From: Actinomadura sp. BRA 177 | GTDB lineage: Bacteria > Actinomycetota > Actinomycetes > Streptosporangiales > Streptosporangiaceae | DNA length: 46,986 bases | Assembly (NCBI RefSeq): GCF_013372625.1 | Contig: NZ_JABXFD010000489.1 | Coordinates: 1-46,986, forward strand | Direction: 5' to 3' | In this document: positions 8,702 to 16,270 of the stretch, piece by piece | Position numbering within the stretch: the stretch's first letter is position 1 | How the letters are laid out: each line of letters opens with the position of its first letter | The notes under the pieces: model-generated | The model's input: the letters and a program-made list of their open reading frames with translations, nothing else | Told to the model about the DNA's origin: nothing | Databases searched by the model: none | Program-made: the position numbers and the translations under genes

Positions 8702-10327
8702 CTACTTCCGGCGCCGGGCCCCCCGGCGCATCTGGCTGGGCTTGCGGAGCGGGTCTCCCGCCTCGATCTGGGCCGCCCTCCGCTTCGCACCGTACTCCGC
8801 GAGCGCCTCGGCGAGGGCCGATACGGACGGCTTGTCCGCCATGACGTCGACGCGCAGCCCGTACTCCTCGGCGGTCTTCGCCGTCTGCGGGCCGATCACG
8901 GCGATCACCGTCACGTTGTGCGGCTTGCCGGCGATCCCGATCAGGTTCTTCACCGTGGAGGACGAGGTGAACAGCACGGCGTCGAACCCGCCGCCCTTGA
9001 TCGCCTCGCGGATCGGCGCGGGCGGCGGCGCGGCCCGGACCGTCCGGTAGGCGGTCACGTCCTCGCACTCCCAGCCCAGCTCGGTCAGCCGGGCGATCAG
9101 CACGTCGGTGGCGATGTCGGCGCGCGGCAGCAGTACCCGGTTGATCGGGTCGAGGTCCTCGTCGTAGGGCGGCCACTCGGCCGCGAGGCCCTCCCCGGAC
9201 TGCTCCCCGGCCGGGACGAGGTCGGGCTGCACGCCGAACTCGACCAGCGCGGCGGCGGTCTGCTCGCCGACGGCGGCGACCTTCAGCCCGGCGAACGCGC
9301 GGGCGTCGAGGCCGTAGTCGGTGAACTTCTCCCGGACGGCCTTCACCGCGTTGGTGGAGGTGAACACCACCCACGAGTAGCGTCCGGTGACGAGGCCCTT
9401 CACGGCGCGGTCCATCTGCTGCGGGGTGCGCGGCGGCTCGACGGAGATCGTCGGGACCTCGTCCGGGACGGCCCCGTACCCGCGCAGCTGGTCCGACAGC
9501 GACGCGGCCTGCTCCTTGGTGCGCGGCACGAGGACGCGCCAGCCGAACAGCTGCTTGGTCTCGAACCAGGACAACTTGTCACGCCATTTCACGACGTTCC
9601 CGACGATGATCAGCGCGGGCGACTCCATGCCCTTGGTGTCGGACGCCAGCTTGCCCAGCGTCGACACGACGGTCTCCTGCTCGGTGGTCGTGCCGAGGCT
9701 CGTCATCGCGGCGGGGGTGGAGTCGGCGCGTCCGGCCGCGACCAGGCCCTTGGCGACCTCGGCGACCGCGCCCTCCGCGCCGGCGATCACGAGCGTGGCG
9801 CCGGACGTCGCGAACCGCTCCCAGTCGACGCCGCCCGCCGAGGCGTCCACGAACCGGAACTCGCGGTGCTCGGGGTCGGTGAGCGGGATGCCCGCGTACC
9901 CGGGCACACCGGTCACGGCGGACACGCCCGGGACGACCTCGAACGGCACGCCCGCCTTGTGCAGCGCGGCGCCCTCGGCGGCCAGGCCGCAGGCGACGCC
10001 CGGGTCGCCGGCGAACATCCGGACGACGCGGCGGCCGGCCTTCGCGGCGCGGACGGCGAGCTTGACCGGGTCGCCCTCGGCGGTGTCGATGATCTCGGCG
10101 TCCGCGCGGCAGTGCGCGAGGACGTCGGCGGGGCAGTGCGCGCGGCTCACGATGACCGTGTCGGCGCGTTCCAACTCGGCGGCGGCGCGCAGCGTCAGCA
10201 GCCCCGGATCGCCCGGGCCCATGCCGACGATCGCGACCGTCCCCGGGTCGGTGGTCCGGCTCAGCGCCGTGCTCTTCTCGGTCTCAGCGGTCTTGCTCGC
10301 CGCGATGCTCTTCGCGGCGGGGCTCAA
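8702..10327 (-). CDS. hemD: fused uroporphyrinogen-III C-methyltransferase / uroporphyrinogen-III synthase
   Basis: 541-residue two-domain fusion. Residues about 29-260 form a SUMT/CysG-type methyltransferase domain ([35 protein letters not shown]); the usual GDPxxFGR motif is altered to AGDPGVACG, so activity of this half is uncertain. Residues about 265-515 form the uroporphyrinogen-III synthase (HemD) domain, recognisable by [24 protein letters not shown] and [12 protein letters not shown]. It closes and inverts ring D of hydroxymethylbilane and may divert product toward sirohaem or cobalamin. Translation begins at a TTG that overlaps the hemC stop (TTGA), with GGGGGAG upstream, so it is translationally coupled. 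The C-terminus is basic. Confidence 0.93.
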   Translation of the reverse strand: MSPAAKSIAASKTAETEKSTALSRTTDPGTVAIVGMGPGDPGLLTLRAAAELERADTVIVSRAHCPADVLAHCRADAEIIDTAEGDPVKLAVRAAKAGRRVVRMFAGDPGVACGLAAEGAALHKAGVPFEVVPGVSAVTGVPGYAGIPLTDPEHREFRFVDASAGGVDWERFATSGATLVIAGAEGAVAEVAKGLVAAGRADSTPAAMTSLGTTTEQETVVSTLGKLASDTKGMESPALIIVGNVVKWRDKLSWFETKQLFGWRVLVPRTKEQAASLSDQLRGYGAVPDEVPTISVEPPRTPQQMDRAVKGLVTGRYSWVVFTSTNAVKAVREKFTDYGLDARAFAGLKVAAVGEQTAAALVEFGVQPDLVPAGEQSGEGLAAEWPPYDEDLDPINRVLLPRADIATDVLIARLTELGWECEDVTAYRTVRAAPPPAPIREAIKGGGFDAVLFTSSSTVKNLIGIAGKPHNVTVIAVIGPQTAKTAEEYGLRVDVMADKPSVSALAEALAEYGAKRRAAQIEAGDPLRKPSQMRRGARRRK

Positions 10328-11241
10328 TCGCGCTCCCCCATCAACTGGTCGGCCCCCTGCGCGAGCAGCCGGGCCGCGAGGTCGCGGCCGATCTGCTCGG
10401 CGGCATCCGGGTGGCCGCTTGCGGACATCCTGATCTGCCGGCTTCCGTCGATCGCCGCGACGGTCGCCGTCAGATGCAGCTCTTCATCTACTTCGGCAGC
10501 GTATGTTCCCACGGGCGCGGAGCAACCCGCCTCCAGCACCGCGAGGATCGTCCGCTCGGCGGTGACCGCGCGCCGGGTCGCGGCGTCGTCGACCTCCGCG
10601 AGCAGCTCGCGCAGGTCGTCGCGGTCGGCGCGGCATTCGAGGGCGAGCGAGCCCTGGCCCGGCGCGGGCAGCATCTGGTCGGTGTCGAAGACCTCGCCGA
10701 CCTCGGCCAGCCGGCCGATCCGCTTCAGGCCCGCGTGCGCCAGCACGATCGCGTCCAGCTCACCGTCGGCGATCTTGCGCAGCCGGGTGTCGGCGTTCCC
10801 GCGGATCGGGACGATCTCCAGGTCCGGGCGGAGCGCGCGCAGCTGCGCGACCCGGCGCGGCGAGCCCGTGCCGACGCGGGCGCCGCGCGGCAGGTCGGCC
10901 AGCTTGCTCGGCCCGCACAGCGCGTCCCGGGGGTCGTCGCGCAGCGGCGTCGCGGCCAGCGCGATCCCCGGCGTCTCGGACGTGGGCAGGTCCTTCAGCG
11001 AGTGCACGGCGAAGTCCACCTCACCGGACAGGACCTTGTCGCGGAGCGCGTTGACGAACACGCCCGTTCCGCCGATCTGGGCGAGCAGGGCCTTGGAGAC
11101 ATCACCCTGCGTGGTTACCCCGACCAGCTCGACGGCATGCCCCGTCAGCCGCGTCAACGCGTCCGCGACGCCCTGCGACTGCGTGGTCGCCATCAGGCTC
11201 TTGCGGGTGCCGAGCCGCAGCGGGCCCTTGCCAGTACTCAC
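10324..11241 (-). CDS. hemC: hydroxymethylbilane synthase (porphobilinogen deaminase)
   Basis: Polymerises four porphobilinogens into hydroxymethylbilane. It has 305 residues, the normal size. Recognisable motifs are RLGTRKSLMATTQS, FAVHSLKDLPT (78-88), GTGSPRRVAQL (125-134 and on), IRGNADTRLRKI (147-157), and the dipyrromethane cofactor cysteine Cys240 in LEAGCSAPVG. Starts at GTG overlapping the hemA stop (GTGA) with AAGGAG upstream, and its own stop overlaps the hemD start. This tight coupling of hemA-hemC-hemD is the arrangement known in Streptomyces. Confidence 0.97.
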   Translation of the reverse strand: MSTGKGPLRLGTRKSLMATTQSQGVADALTRLTGHAVELVGVTTQGDVSKALLAQIGGTGVFVNALRDKVLSGEVDFAVHSLKDLPTSETPGIALAATPLRDDPRDALCGPSKLADLPRGARVGTGSPRRVAQLRALRPDLEIVPIRGNADTRLRKIADGELDAIVLAHAGLKRIGRLAEVGEVFDTDQMLPAPGQGSLALECRADRDDLRELLAEVDDAATRRAVTAERTILAVLEAGCSAPVGTYAAEVDEELHLTATVAAIDGSRQIRMSASGHPDAAEQIGRDLAARLLAQGADQLMGERD

Positions 11242-12629
11242 GTCTCGTCTCCTTCACGCGCCGGGACCGCGTCCCGGGCACTGACCGCCCGGGCGCTCGC
11301 GGCCCGGGCGTTCACCGTCTCCACGTTCACATCGGCGCGGGCCACGGCCTCGGGCGCCTTCGGGTCCAGGTCGAACAGCTCGCGCAGCGCGTCGGCGTAG
11401 GAGTCGCCGCCCGGCGCCGACGCCAGCTCCTTGACCCGGACGGTCGGCGCGTGCAGCAGCTTGTCCACCACGCGCCGTACGGTCTGCTCGATCTCCCTGC
11501 GGTCCCGGTCGTCCATCTCGGGCAGCCGGCCCGTCAGCCGGGACAGTTCCGCGTCCACCACCTCGGCGGCCATGCTGCGCAGCGCGACGACGGTCGGCGC
11601 CACGGCGGCGGCACGGGCCGCGCTGAGGAACGCCTCGACCTCCTCGCACACGATCCGCCGGGCCGCGTCCACCGCCGCCGGGCCGATCGCCTTCGCCGCC
11701 TCCTGCTCGGTGCGCAGATCGTCCAGCCCGGCCAGCTCGACGCCGTCGAGGTCGCGGACGGTCAGCTCGATGTCGTGCGGCAGCGCCAGGTCGAGGAAGA
11801 ACCGGCGGCGCCCGTCGTCCCCGACGCCGCGCGCGGTCAGCTGGCCGGCGGTCACCACCAGGCCGGCGGCGCCGGTGCACGACACCACCAGGTCGGCGTC
11901 GGCCATCGCCGTGTCCAGCGCGGACAGCTCGACCGCGCGGGACGGGACGTCCAGCGACTCGGCGAGGCGGACGGCCCGCTCATGGGTGCGGTTGGCGACC
12001 ACCACCTCGCGCGCTCCCGCGCGGCTCAGCGTGGCCGCGGCCAGCGAGCTCATCGAACCGGCGCCGACCACCAGCGCGCGGACGCCGTCCAGCGGGCCCA
12101 GATGCCGGACGGCGACGTCCAGCCCCACGCTGACCAGCGACGCGCCGGCCTTGTCGATGCCGGTCTCATGGTGGGCGCGCTTGCCCACCCGCAGCGACTG
12201 CTGCAGGACGTCGTGCAGGTCGCGGCCCAGCGTGCCCTCGTCCTGCGCGAGCTTGAACGCCTGCCGGATCTGGCCGAGGATCTGCCCCTCGCCGACGACC
12301 ATCGACTCCAGCCCGCACGCCACCGCGAACACGTGCTGGACGGCCCGCTCCTCGTAGTGGACGTACAGGTGCCGCGACAGGTCGTCCAGCGGGACGCCGG
12401 AGTGCAGCGCCAGCAGCTCGGAGATCGCCGAGACGCCGCCGTGGAACTTGTCGACCACCGCGTAGATCTCGACCCGGTTGCACGTCGAGACGATCGCGGA
12501 CTCGGCGATGTTCGGCGCGTCGTGCACCGCGTGCAGCAGCTTGGCCAGGTCGTCCCCGGCCACCGCCGCCCGCTCCAGCACCGCCACGGGCGCGCTGCGG
12601 TGACTGAGCCCCACCACCAGAATGCTCAT
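11238..12629 (-). CDS. hemA: glutamyl-tRNA reductase
   Basis: NADPH-dependent reduction of glutamyl-tRNA to glutamate-1-semialdehyde, the first committed and usually rate-controlling step of the C5 haem pathway. It has 463 residues with the N-terminal catalytic domain (nucleophile Cys50 in STCNRVEIY), the GQIRQAF motif, a Rossmann NADP domain (LVVGAGSMSSLAAATL) and a C-terminal helical dimerisation domain ending in a basic/Ala-rich extension. It follows rex by 28 bp and overlaps hemC by four bases. Regulation by Rex through the upstream promoter is well supported by the operator seen at 13526-13547. Confidence 0.97.
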   Translation of the reverse strand: MSILVVGLSHRSAPVAVLERAAVAGDDLAKLLHAVHDAPNIAESAIVSTCNRVEIYAVVDKFHGGVSAISELLALHSGVPLDDLSRHLYVHYEERAVQHVFAVACGLESMVVGEGQILGQIRQAFKLAQDEGTLGRDLHDVLQQSLRVGKRAHHETGIDKAGASLVSVGLDVAVRHLGPLDGVRALVVGAGSMSSLAAATLSRAGAREVVVANRTHERAVRLAESLDVPSRAVELSALDTAMADADLVVSCTGAAGLVVTAGQLTARGVGDDGRRRFFLDLALPHDIELTVRDLDGVELAGLDDLRTEQEAAKAIGPAAVDAARRIVCEEVEAFLSAARAAAVAPTVVALRSMAAEVVDAELSRLTGRLPEMDDRDRREIEQTVRRVVDKLLHAPTVRVKELASAPGGDSYADALRELFDLDPKAPEAVARADVNVETVNARAASARAVSARDAVPAREGDET

Positions 12630-12657
12630 GCCGCTTCCTCGCTCATCGTCACCCGAC

Positions 12658-13398
12658 TCACGCCTCCACCGGTTCTACGTACTGCGACGTCCCCGGCGGC
12701 GTGTCGCCGGCGGCGAGCGGGGCGGCCCCGTCCGGCCCGCCGGCCTTGCGCCGCTCGTGGAACGCGAGGATCTGCAGCTCGATGGACAGGTCGACCTTGC
12801 GGACGTCGACGCCGTCGGGCACCGACAGGACCACCGGGGCGAAGTTCAGCACGCTCGTCACGCCCGCGGCGACCACGCGATCGCATACCCCCTGGGCCGC
12901 GCCCGCGGGGGTCGCGATCACGGCGATGGACACGCCGTGGCCCGCGATGATGTCCTCCAGCCGGTCGATGTGCTGCACCGTCATGCCGGAGATCTCCTGG
13001 CCGACGATGGATTCGTCCGCGTCGAGCAGGCCGGCCACGCGGAAGCCGCGGGACGCGAAGCCGCCGTAGCCGGCCAGTGCACGGCCCAGGTTACCGACCC
13101 CGATGATCGCGACCACCCAGTCCTGGGTGAGGCCCAGCTCGCGGGAGATCTGGTAGACGAGGTACTCGACCTCGTAGCCGACGCCGCGCGTCCCGTAGGA
13201 GCCGAGGTGGGACAGGTCCTTGCGGAGCTTGGCCGAGTTCACCCCGGCCGCCGCCGCCAGTTCCTCGGAGGAGACGGTGGCGACGCCGCGCTCCTGCAGC
13301 CCGGTCAGGGCGCGCAGGTACACCGGGAGCCGCGCCACGGTGGCTTCGGGGATGCCGCGGCCGCCGCGCTCGCGGTGCCGGTTCTGTCGAGATGTCAC
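12658..13398 (-). CDS. rex: redox-sensing transcriptional repressor Rex
   Basis: Homodimeric NADH/NAD+ sensor that releases DNA when NADH is high. The chosen GTG start gives 246 residues, matching the family; upstream in-frame sequence is Pro/Arg-rich and unconserved. The winged-helix DNA-binding domain covers about 15-90 (IPEATVARLPVYLRAL, SSEELAAAAGVNSAKLRKDLS, LGSYGTRGVGY) and the Rossmann NAD(H)-binding domain starts at AIIGVGNLGRALAGY (about 98-112), with a C-terminal swapped helix (ELQILAFHERR). Upstream lie a strong-looking promoter and a Rex operator, implying autoregulation. First gene of rex-hemA-hemC-hemD-hemB, as described for Streptomyces coelicolor. Confidence 0.97.
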   Translation of the reverse strand: MTSRQNRHRERGGRGIPEATVARLPVYLRALTGLQERGVATVSSEELAAAAGVNSAKLRKDLSHLGSYGTRGVGYEVEYLVYQISRELGLTQDWVVAIIGVGNLGRALAGYGGFASRGFRVAGLLDADESIVGQEISGMTVQHIDRLEDIIAGHGVSIAVIATPAGAAQGVCDRVVAAGVTSVLNFAPVVLSVPDGVDVRKVDLSIELQILAFHERRKAGGPDGAAPLAAGDTPPGTSQYVEPVEA

Positions 13399-13516
13399 GG
13401 CCTGCTCTTCGGGCTCGACGCTGGGGACGGGGCGCTCGGTGAGCCCCTCGCCCCGGTGCGCGCGGCTCGGTAACGGCCTGACGACCGCGGCTCGACCGCC
13501 CCCAGGGCTGGCCACC

Positions 13517-13545
13517 AGGTTAAGCCTTTGTGAACACGCGCACAA
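13517..13545 (-). promoter_or_regulatory. rex-hem operon promoter
   Basis: On the minus strand TTGTGC (13545-13540) and TAACCT (13522-13517) are separated by exactly 17 bases, a good primary-sigma-type promoter, about 120 bases upstream of the rex start. The -35 hexamer lies inside the Rex operator. Confidence 0.65.
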
Positions 13546-13547
13546 AG
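13526..13547. promoter_or_regulatory. Rex operator (ROP)
   Basis: The 22-bp site has perfect 7-bp arms CTTTGTG and CACAAAG around AACACGCG. Its core TTGTGAACACGCGCACAA matches the known ROP consensus TTGTGAANNNNTTCACAA at all positions but two. It covers the -35 and spacer of the rex promoter, so bound Rex should block RNA polymerase. Confidence 0.9.
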
Positions 13548-13668
13548 TCACCCCCCGGTCGCATGGGCCGGACGGCGCCGCGGAAAGCCCGTCCAACAGG
13601 GACTTGCAGCCTACGCCGCGGCAACCCGAATGTCGTTCGGATGTGACCGACCCGACACCCGCCCCTCC

Positions 13669-13730
13669 GTTGACTTGCGGCGTGTTGCCCTTATCCGCAG
13701 CCGCATAAGGGCAACACGCCGCAAGTCAAC
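13669..13730 (-). terminator. 26-bp perfect hairpin after the glutaredoxin gene
   Basis: Left arm 13669-13694 and right arm 13705-13730 are exact reverse complements over 26 bp with a 10-base loop (13695-13704). The glutaredoxin stop codon lies inside the right arm, so the transcript would fold immediately after the stop. There is no T-run, typical of actinobacterial I-shaped terminators. It separates the glutaredoxin genes from the rex promoter. The perfect arms are unusually long for a terminator. Confidence 0.7.
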
Positions 13731-13983
13731 GGGTCTGGAGGTCGGTGACGGCCTCGCGGAGGCGGGGCTCGTCTACGCGCCAGAAGTCGTGCTGGACGCC
13801 GTTGATCAGCGTTACCGGGATCTGCTCCCAGTACCGCTCGTAGTCGTCCGCCGATTGCGTGATGTCACGTTCGTTCCAGGACACGCCTAGGTCGGCGGCT
13901 ACTCGCTCGATCACCGCGCGGGCGTCGTCGCACAGGTGGCAGCCCGGCTTGCCGAGCAGCGTGATCATGATCTCGTCCGGCAT
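13726..13983 (-). CDS. glutaredoxin family protein
   Basis: Small thioredoxin-fold protein of 85 residues. It begins with the beta-strand ITLLGKPGCHLCDDA, giving a CxxC redox motif at Cys15 and Cys18, followed by the helix, and contains the cis-proline segment QIPVTLING typical of the family. It is likely a thiol-disulphide oxidoreductase of unknown partner. Its start ATG is one base after the stop of the upstream 7-TM/ABM-like gene, so the two are probably co-transcribed. A similar small gene beside rex occurs in Streptomyces (family knowledge). The mRNA ends in the long hairpin described at 13669-13730. Confidence 0.87.
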   Translation of the reverse strand: MPDEIMITLLGKPGCHLCDDARAVIERVAADLGVSWNERDITQSADDYERYWEQIPVTLINGVQHDFWRVDEPRLREAVTDLQTR

Positions 13984-13984
13984 G

Positions 13985-15235
13985 TCACCGCCCGGGGAAG
14001 TCCGGGGCCGGCAGCGGCACCTTGGCGGGGCCGAGCTTCAGCTCGATCACGTTCGTGGCCAGCACGTGCGTGCGGGAATCCGCCAGGAAGCGGCGCAGGT
14101 GCGCCTGCCCGCGGTGCGCGGCGAACGCCGCCTCGTCCTTGAACAGCTGGTAGAAGATCCGCTGCGTGGGGCCGCCGACCACCTCGTGGCACGCGAAGAT
14201 CACCGTGTCCGGCTCGGCGGCGAGCGCCGCCTTCACCAGGTCGGTGGCGAGCCGGTCGAACGCCTCCTCGCGTCCGTCCAGCAGCGTGTAGACGGTGATC
14301 TGGCCGCACGCGTTCGCCAGCTCCCGGGCGGCGGGCGCGGGCACGCGGGACGGGCCGCCGAGCGGATCGACGGCGGTGGGCCCGGCCGGGTTGTCGGACG
14401 GGAAGCGCAGCTCCTCGGCGGCCGGCTCGGGGAACCGCAGCTCGCCGCGCCGCGGCTCGGGCGACGGGGTCGGCGCCGGGACCGGCTCGGCCTTCGCCGC
14501 GAACGCCGGCTCCTCGTAGCCGGTCGCGGGCTCGTCCCCGTAACCGTCGTAGTCGTCGTAGCCCTCGTCCTCGTCGTAGACGGGGATCGTGCGCATCGCG
14601 CCGTACCAGACCAGGCCCGCGGCGGCGCCGACCGCGATCACCGCGAGCGGCGCGGGCAGGAACCCGCGGGTGCCGCTGACCACGAGCACGCCCGCGAGCG
14701 CGATCAGCGCGATCGGGATCAGCAGCTCGGCGGCCTCCTGGTCCTGCTTGCTCGCCAGCCACGCGGTCACACCGGTGCAGGCGGCCAGGCAGATCACCGC
14801 GATGACGTGCGCGCCGTCGATCAGCAGCAGCGGCAGCGCGTCGTAGGTGGCGCTCGGCTTGGGCAGGCTCTTGGACAGCGAGCCCTTGAGCGGGTCCAGG
14901 AGCAGGATGACGATCGCGACGACCGTGTAGGAGATCGCGAACAGCCACGCGGCGAACCGCACCTGCACGTACCGCGCGATCAGCTCGACCATGCCGAGCG
15001 CGAGCCAGACCGGCCCGATCAGCGCGGCGCCGAGTTCCATGACGCGGAACAGCGGGCCGTTGAACCCCGCCATGAACCCGACCGTCATGCACAGCAGCGC
15101 GAGCGTCAGCCCGACCTGGGTGAACGACCAGGCGATGAGGTAGAGCAGCCGGTCCTTTTGGGCGCGCTGGACCAGCAACCCGGTGGCCGTTAAGGCACCA
15201 AGGGTCGCCAGGAGCGCGAGAAGAGCATCGACCAT
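13985..15235 (-). CDS. seven-TM membrane protein with C-terminal ABM-like domain
   Basis: 416-residue protein of unknown function with an unusual layout. About seven hydrophobic helices are visible (roughly 3-22, 31-55, 64-88, 95-113, 133-153, 170-187, 195-212). Then comes an acidic tyrosine-rich tract (VYDEDEGYDDYDGYGDE, 219-235), a Pro/Glu-rich linker, and a C-terminal alpha/beta region (about 310-395: ITVYTLLDGREEAFDRL, FYQLFKDEAAFAAH) that resembles the antibiotic biosynthesis monooxygenase (ABM) ferredoxin-like fold. ABM proteins can be haem-degrading or quinone-oxidising enzymes, but no catalytic residue can be assigned here. It is divergent from the bldN-like gene and just upstream of glutaredoxin. 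The ATG follows a weak AGGCG. Confidence 0.78.
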   Translation of the reverse strand: MVDALLALLATLGALTATGLLVQRAQKDRLLYLIAWSFTQVGLTLALLCMTVGFMAGFNGPLFRVMELGAALIGPVWLALGMVELIARYVQVRFAAWLFAISYTVVAIVILLLDPLKGSLSKSLPKPSATYDALPLLLIDGAHVIAVICLAACTGVTAWLASKQDQEAAELLIPIALIALAGVLVVSGTRGFLPAPLAVIAVGAAAGLVWYGAMRTIPVYDEDEGYDDYDGYGDEPATGYEEPAFAAKAEPVPAPTPSPEPRRGELRFPEPAAEELRFPSDNPAGPTAVDPLGGPSRVPAPAARELANACGQITVYTLLDGREEAFDRLATDLVKAALAAEPDTVIFACHEVVGGPTQRIFYQLFKDEAAFAAHRGQAHLRRFLADSRTHVLATNVIELKLGPAKVPLPAPDFPGR

Positions 15236-15342
15236 CGCGCCTAATGGTGCCCGATGCCGCGAGCGGACGGGTAACCGCACCGTGGAAGACGGGGCATCGC
15301 GGCATGGAACGGCCATTGCCTCTCGTACCTTCCGGTATCTAG

Positions 15343-15356
15343 AGTGGCAGATCACG
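15343..15356 (+). promoter_or_regulatory. candidate BldD box upstream of bldN-like gene
   Basis: AGTGG-CAGA-TCACG matches the BldD half-sites (AGTGA and TCACC, in inverted orientation) at four of five positions each, with 4-base spacing, 33 bases upstream of the sigma gene start. A TATCTA hexamer (15336-15341) just before it could be a -10 element. In Streptomyces, BldD with cyclic di-GMP represses bldN; transfer of that role here is inference. Confidence 0.45.
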
Positions 15357-15388
15357 CCGGAGGTCGCGTACGCCCCGAGGAGAACTGC

Positions 15389-16021
15389 ATGAGCAGCTTG
15401 ACCCTCGATGCCGGGGTCATCCCGCTTCCTCGGCCTTCCCGCACCCGCTCCGGCGAGCCGGGGGCCGACCGGGCGGAGGTCCTCAAGGCGCTGGTGCTCC
15501 GCGCCCGGGACGGCGACGCCGACGCGTTCGGCTCCCTCTACGACCACTACGTCGAGCTCGTCTACCGGTACATCTACTACCGGGTCGGGACGCACTCCCT
15601 CAGCGAGGACCTGACGAGCGAGACGTTCCTGCGCGCGCTCCGCCGGATCTGCGACTTCCACTGGCAGGGCAAGGACTTCGGCGCCTGGCTGGTGACGATC
15701 GCCCGGAACCTCGTCGCCGACCACTTCAAGTCCGGCCGCTACCGGCTGGAGGTCTGCACCGCCGAGCTGGTCGAGCCGGACCGCCACCACGAGGGGCCGG
15801 AGCGGACCGTCCTGGACGCCATGACCAACCGCACGCTGCTGCTGGCCGTCCGGCGGCTCGGCTCGGAGCAGCAGGAGTGCGTCGTCCTGCGCTTCCTGCA
15901 CGGCCTGTCCGTCGCCGAGACCGCACTGGTCATGGACAAGAAACCGGGCGCGATCAAGGCACTGCAGTATCGTGCCGTCCGGTCGCTGGGCCGCATGCTC
16001 CCGGCCGACCTGCGCCACTGA
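15389..16021 (+). CDS. bldN: BldN-like ECF RNA polymerase sigma factor
   Basis: ECF sigma factor of 210 residues. Sigma region 2 covers about 40-112 (ARDGDADAFGSLYDHY, DLTSETFLRALRRI, WLVTIARNLVADHFKSGR) and region 4 about 150-205 (RLGSEQQECVVLRFLHGLSVAETA, GAIKALQYRAVRSLGRML). The DHFKSGRYRLE and FLHGLSVAET stretches, plus the position next to glutaredoxin-rex-hem, closely recall Streptomyces sigma-BldN, which drives aerial-hypha genes such as chaplins. A 35-residue N-terminal extension precedes region 2; Streptomyces BldN has a longer, processed extension. Start ATG with GAGGAG 6 bases upstream (15377-15382). Its usual partner, a membrane anti-sigma (RsbN), would be expected next, but a TnpB element lies there instead. 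Orthology rests on motif and synteny. Confidence 0.85.
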   Translation: MSSLTLDAGVIPLPRPSRTRSGEPGADRAEVLKALVLRARDGDADAFGSLYDHYVELVYRYIYYRVGTHSLSEDLTSETFLRALRRICDFHWQGKDFGAWLVTIARNLVADHFKSGRYRLEVCTAELVEPDRHHEGPERTVLDAMTNRTLLLAVRRLGSEQQECVVLRFLHGLSVAETALVMDKKPGAIKALQYRAVRSLGRMLPADLRH

Positions 16022-16054
16022 CCAATTGATCCCCGGGCCGTAACCCGCCGCGCC

Positions 16055-16073
16055 ACCCGCTCGTTTTGCGGGT
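16055..16073 (+). terminator. small hairpin after bldN-like gene
   Basis: ACCCGC (16055-16060) pairs with GCGGGT (16068-16073) around TCGTTTT, 34 bases after the sigma stop. No T-run follows, so it is either a weak terminator or a processing/attenuation structure before the next, interrupted reading frame at 16115. Confidence 0.3.
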
Positions 16074-16114
16074 CAGAGGCGCCCTACGCGCCGGGACCCG
16101 CAAGGGAGCGGCCA

Positions 16115-16132
16115 ATGAGAACCGGGCTTTGA
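16115..16132 (+). pseudogene. interrupted start of the gene after bldN
   Basis: An ATG at 16115 has a good GGGAG ribosome-binding site (16104-16108, 6-base gap), yet reads only five codons before a TGA. That stop is made by the first bases of the transposon end (TTGAC, from 16129). This looks like the original start of the gene downstream of bldN, cut by insertion of the TnpB element. The continuation may be the fragment at 17524-17712. Inference from frame and context. Confidence 0.45.
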
Positions 16133-16270
16133 CTTCCTCCCCTCCCCGGATGGAAGGGATTCCTACGGCTCGCGCCGTGGGGGTTTCTGCTTCGCAGCCG
16201 ACTGCGGAAGGGAAGGCCCTTGCCGTCTGACATCGGCTCCACAGACATCGCCGGGGCCTGCCCCGGCTAC
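16129..16270 (-). ncRNA. putative omega RNA (reRNA) of TnpB
   Basis: TnpB proteins use an RNA that overlaps the 3' end of tnpB, carries the right-end hairpin and ends in the flanking guide. Here the hairpin (16140-16158) is better paired as minus-strand RNA, where a C-A mismatch on the plus strand becomes G-U. It is followed by GGAAGTCAA and then flanking sequence beginning AGCCCGGTTCTC, which would be the guide. The 5' end is a guess; no transcript data. Confidence 0.45.

Noticed and set aside
8111..11284. A 1057-codon plus-strand frame opposite the hem genes
   Set aside because: Antisense of hemB/hemD/hemC; no start signal, no domains, whereas the minus strand encodes well-known enzymes.
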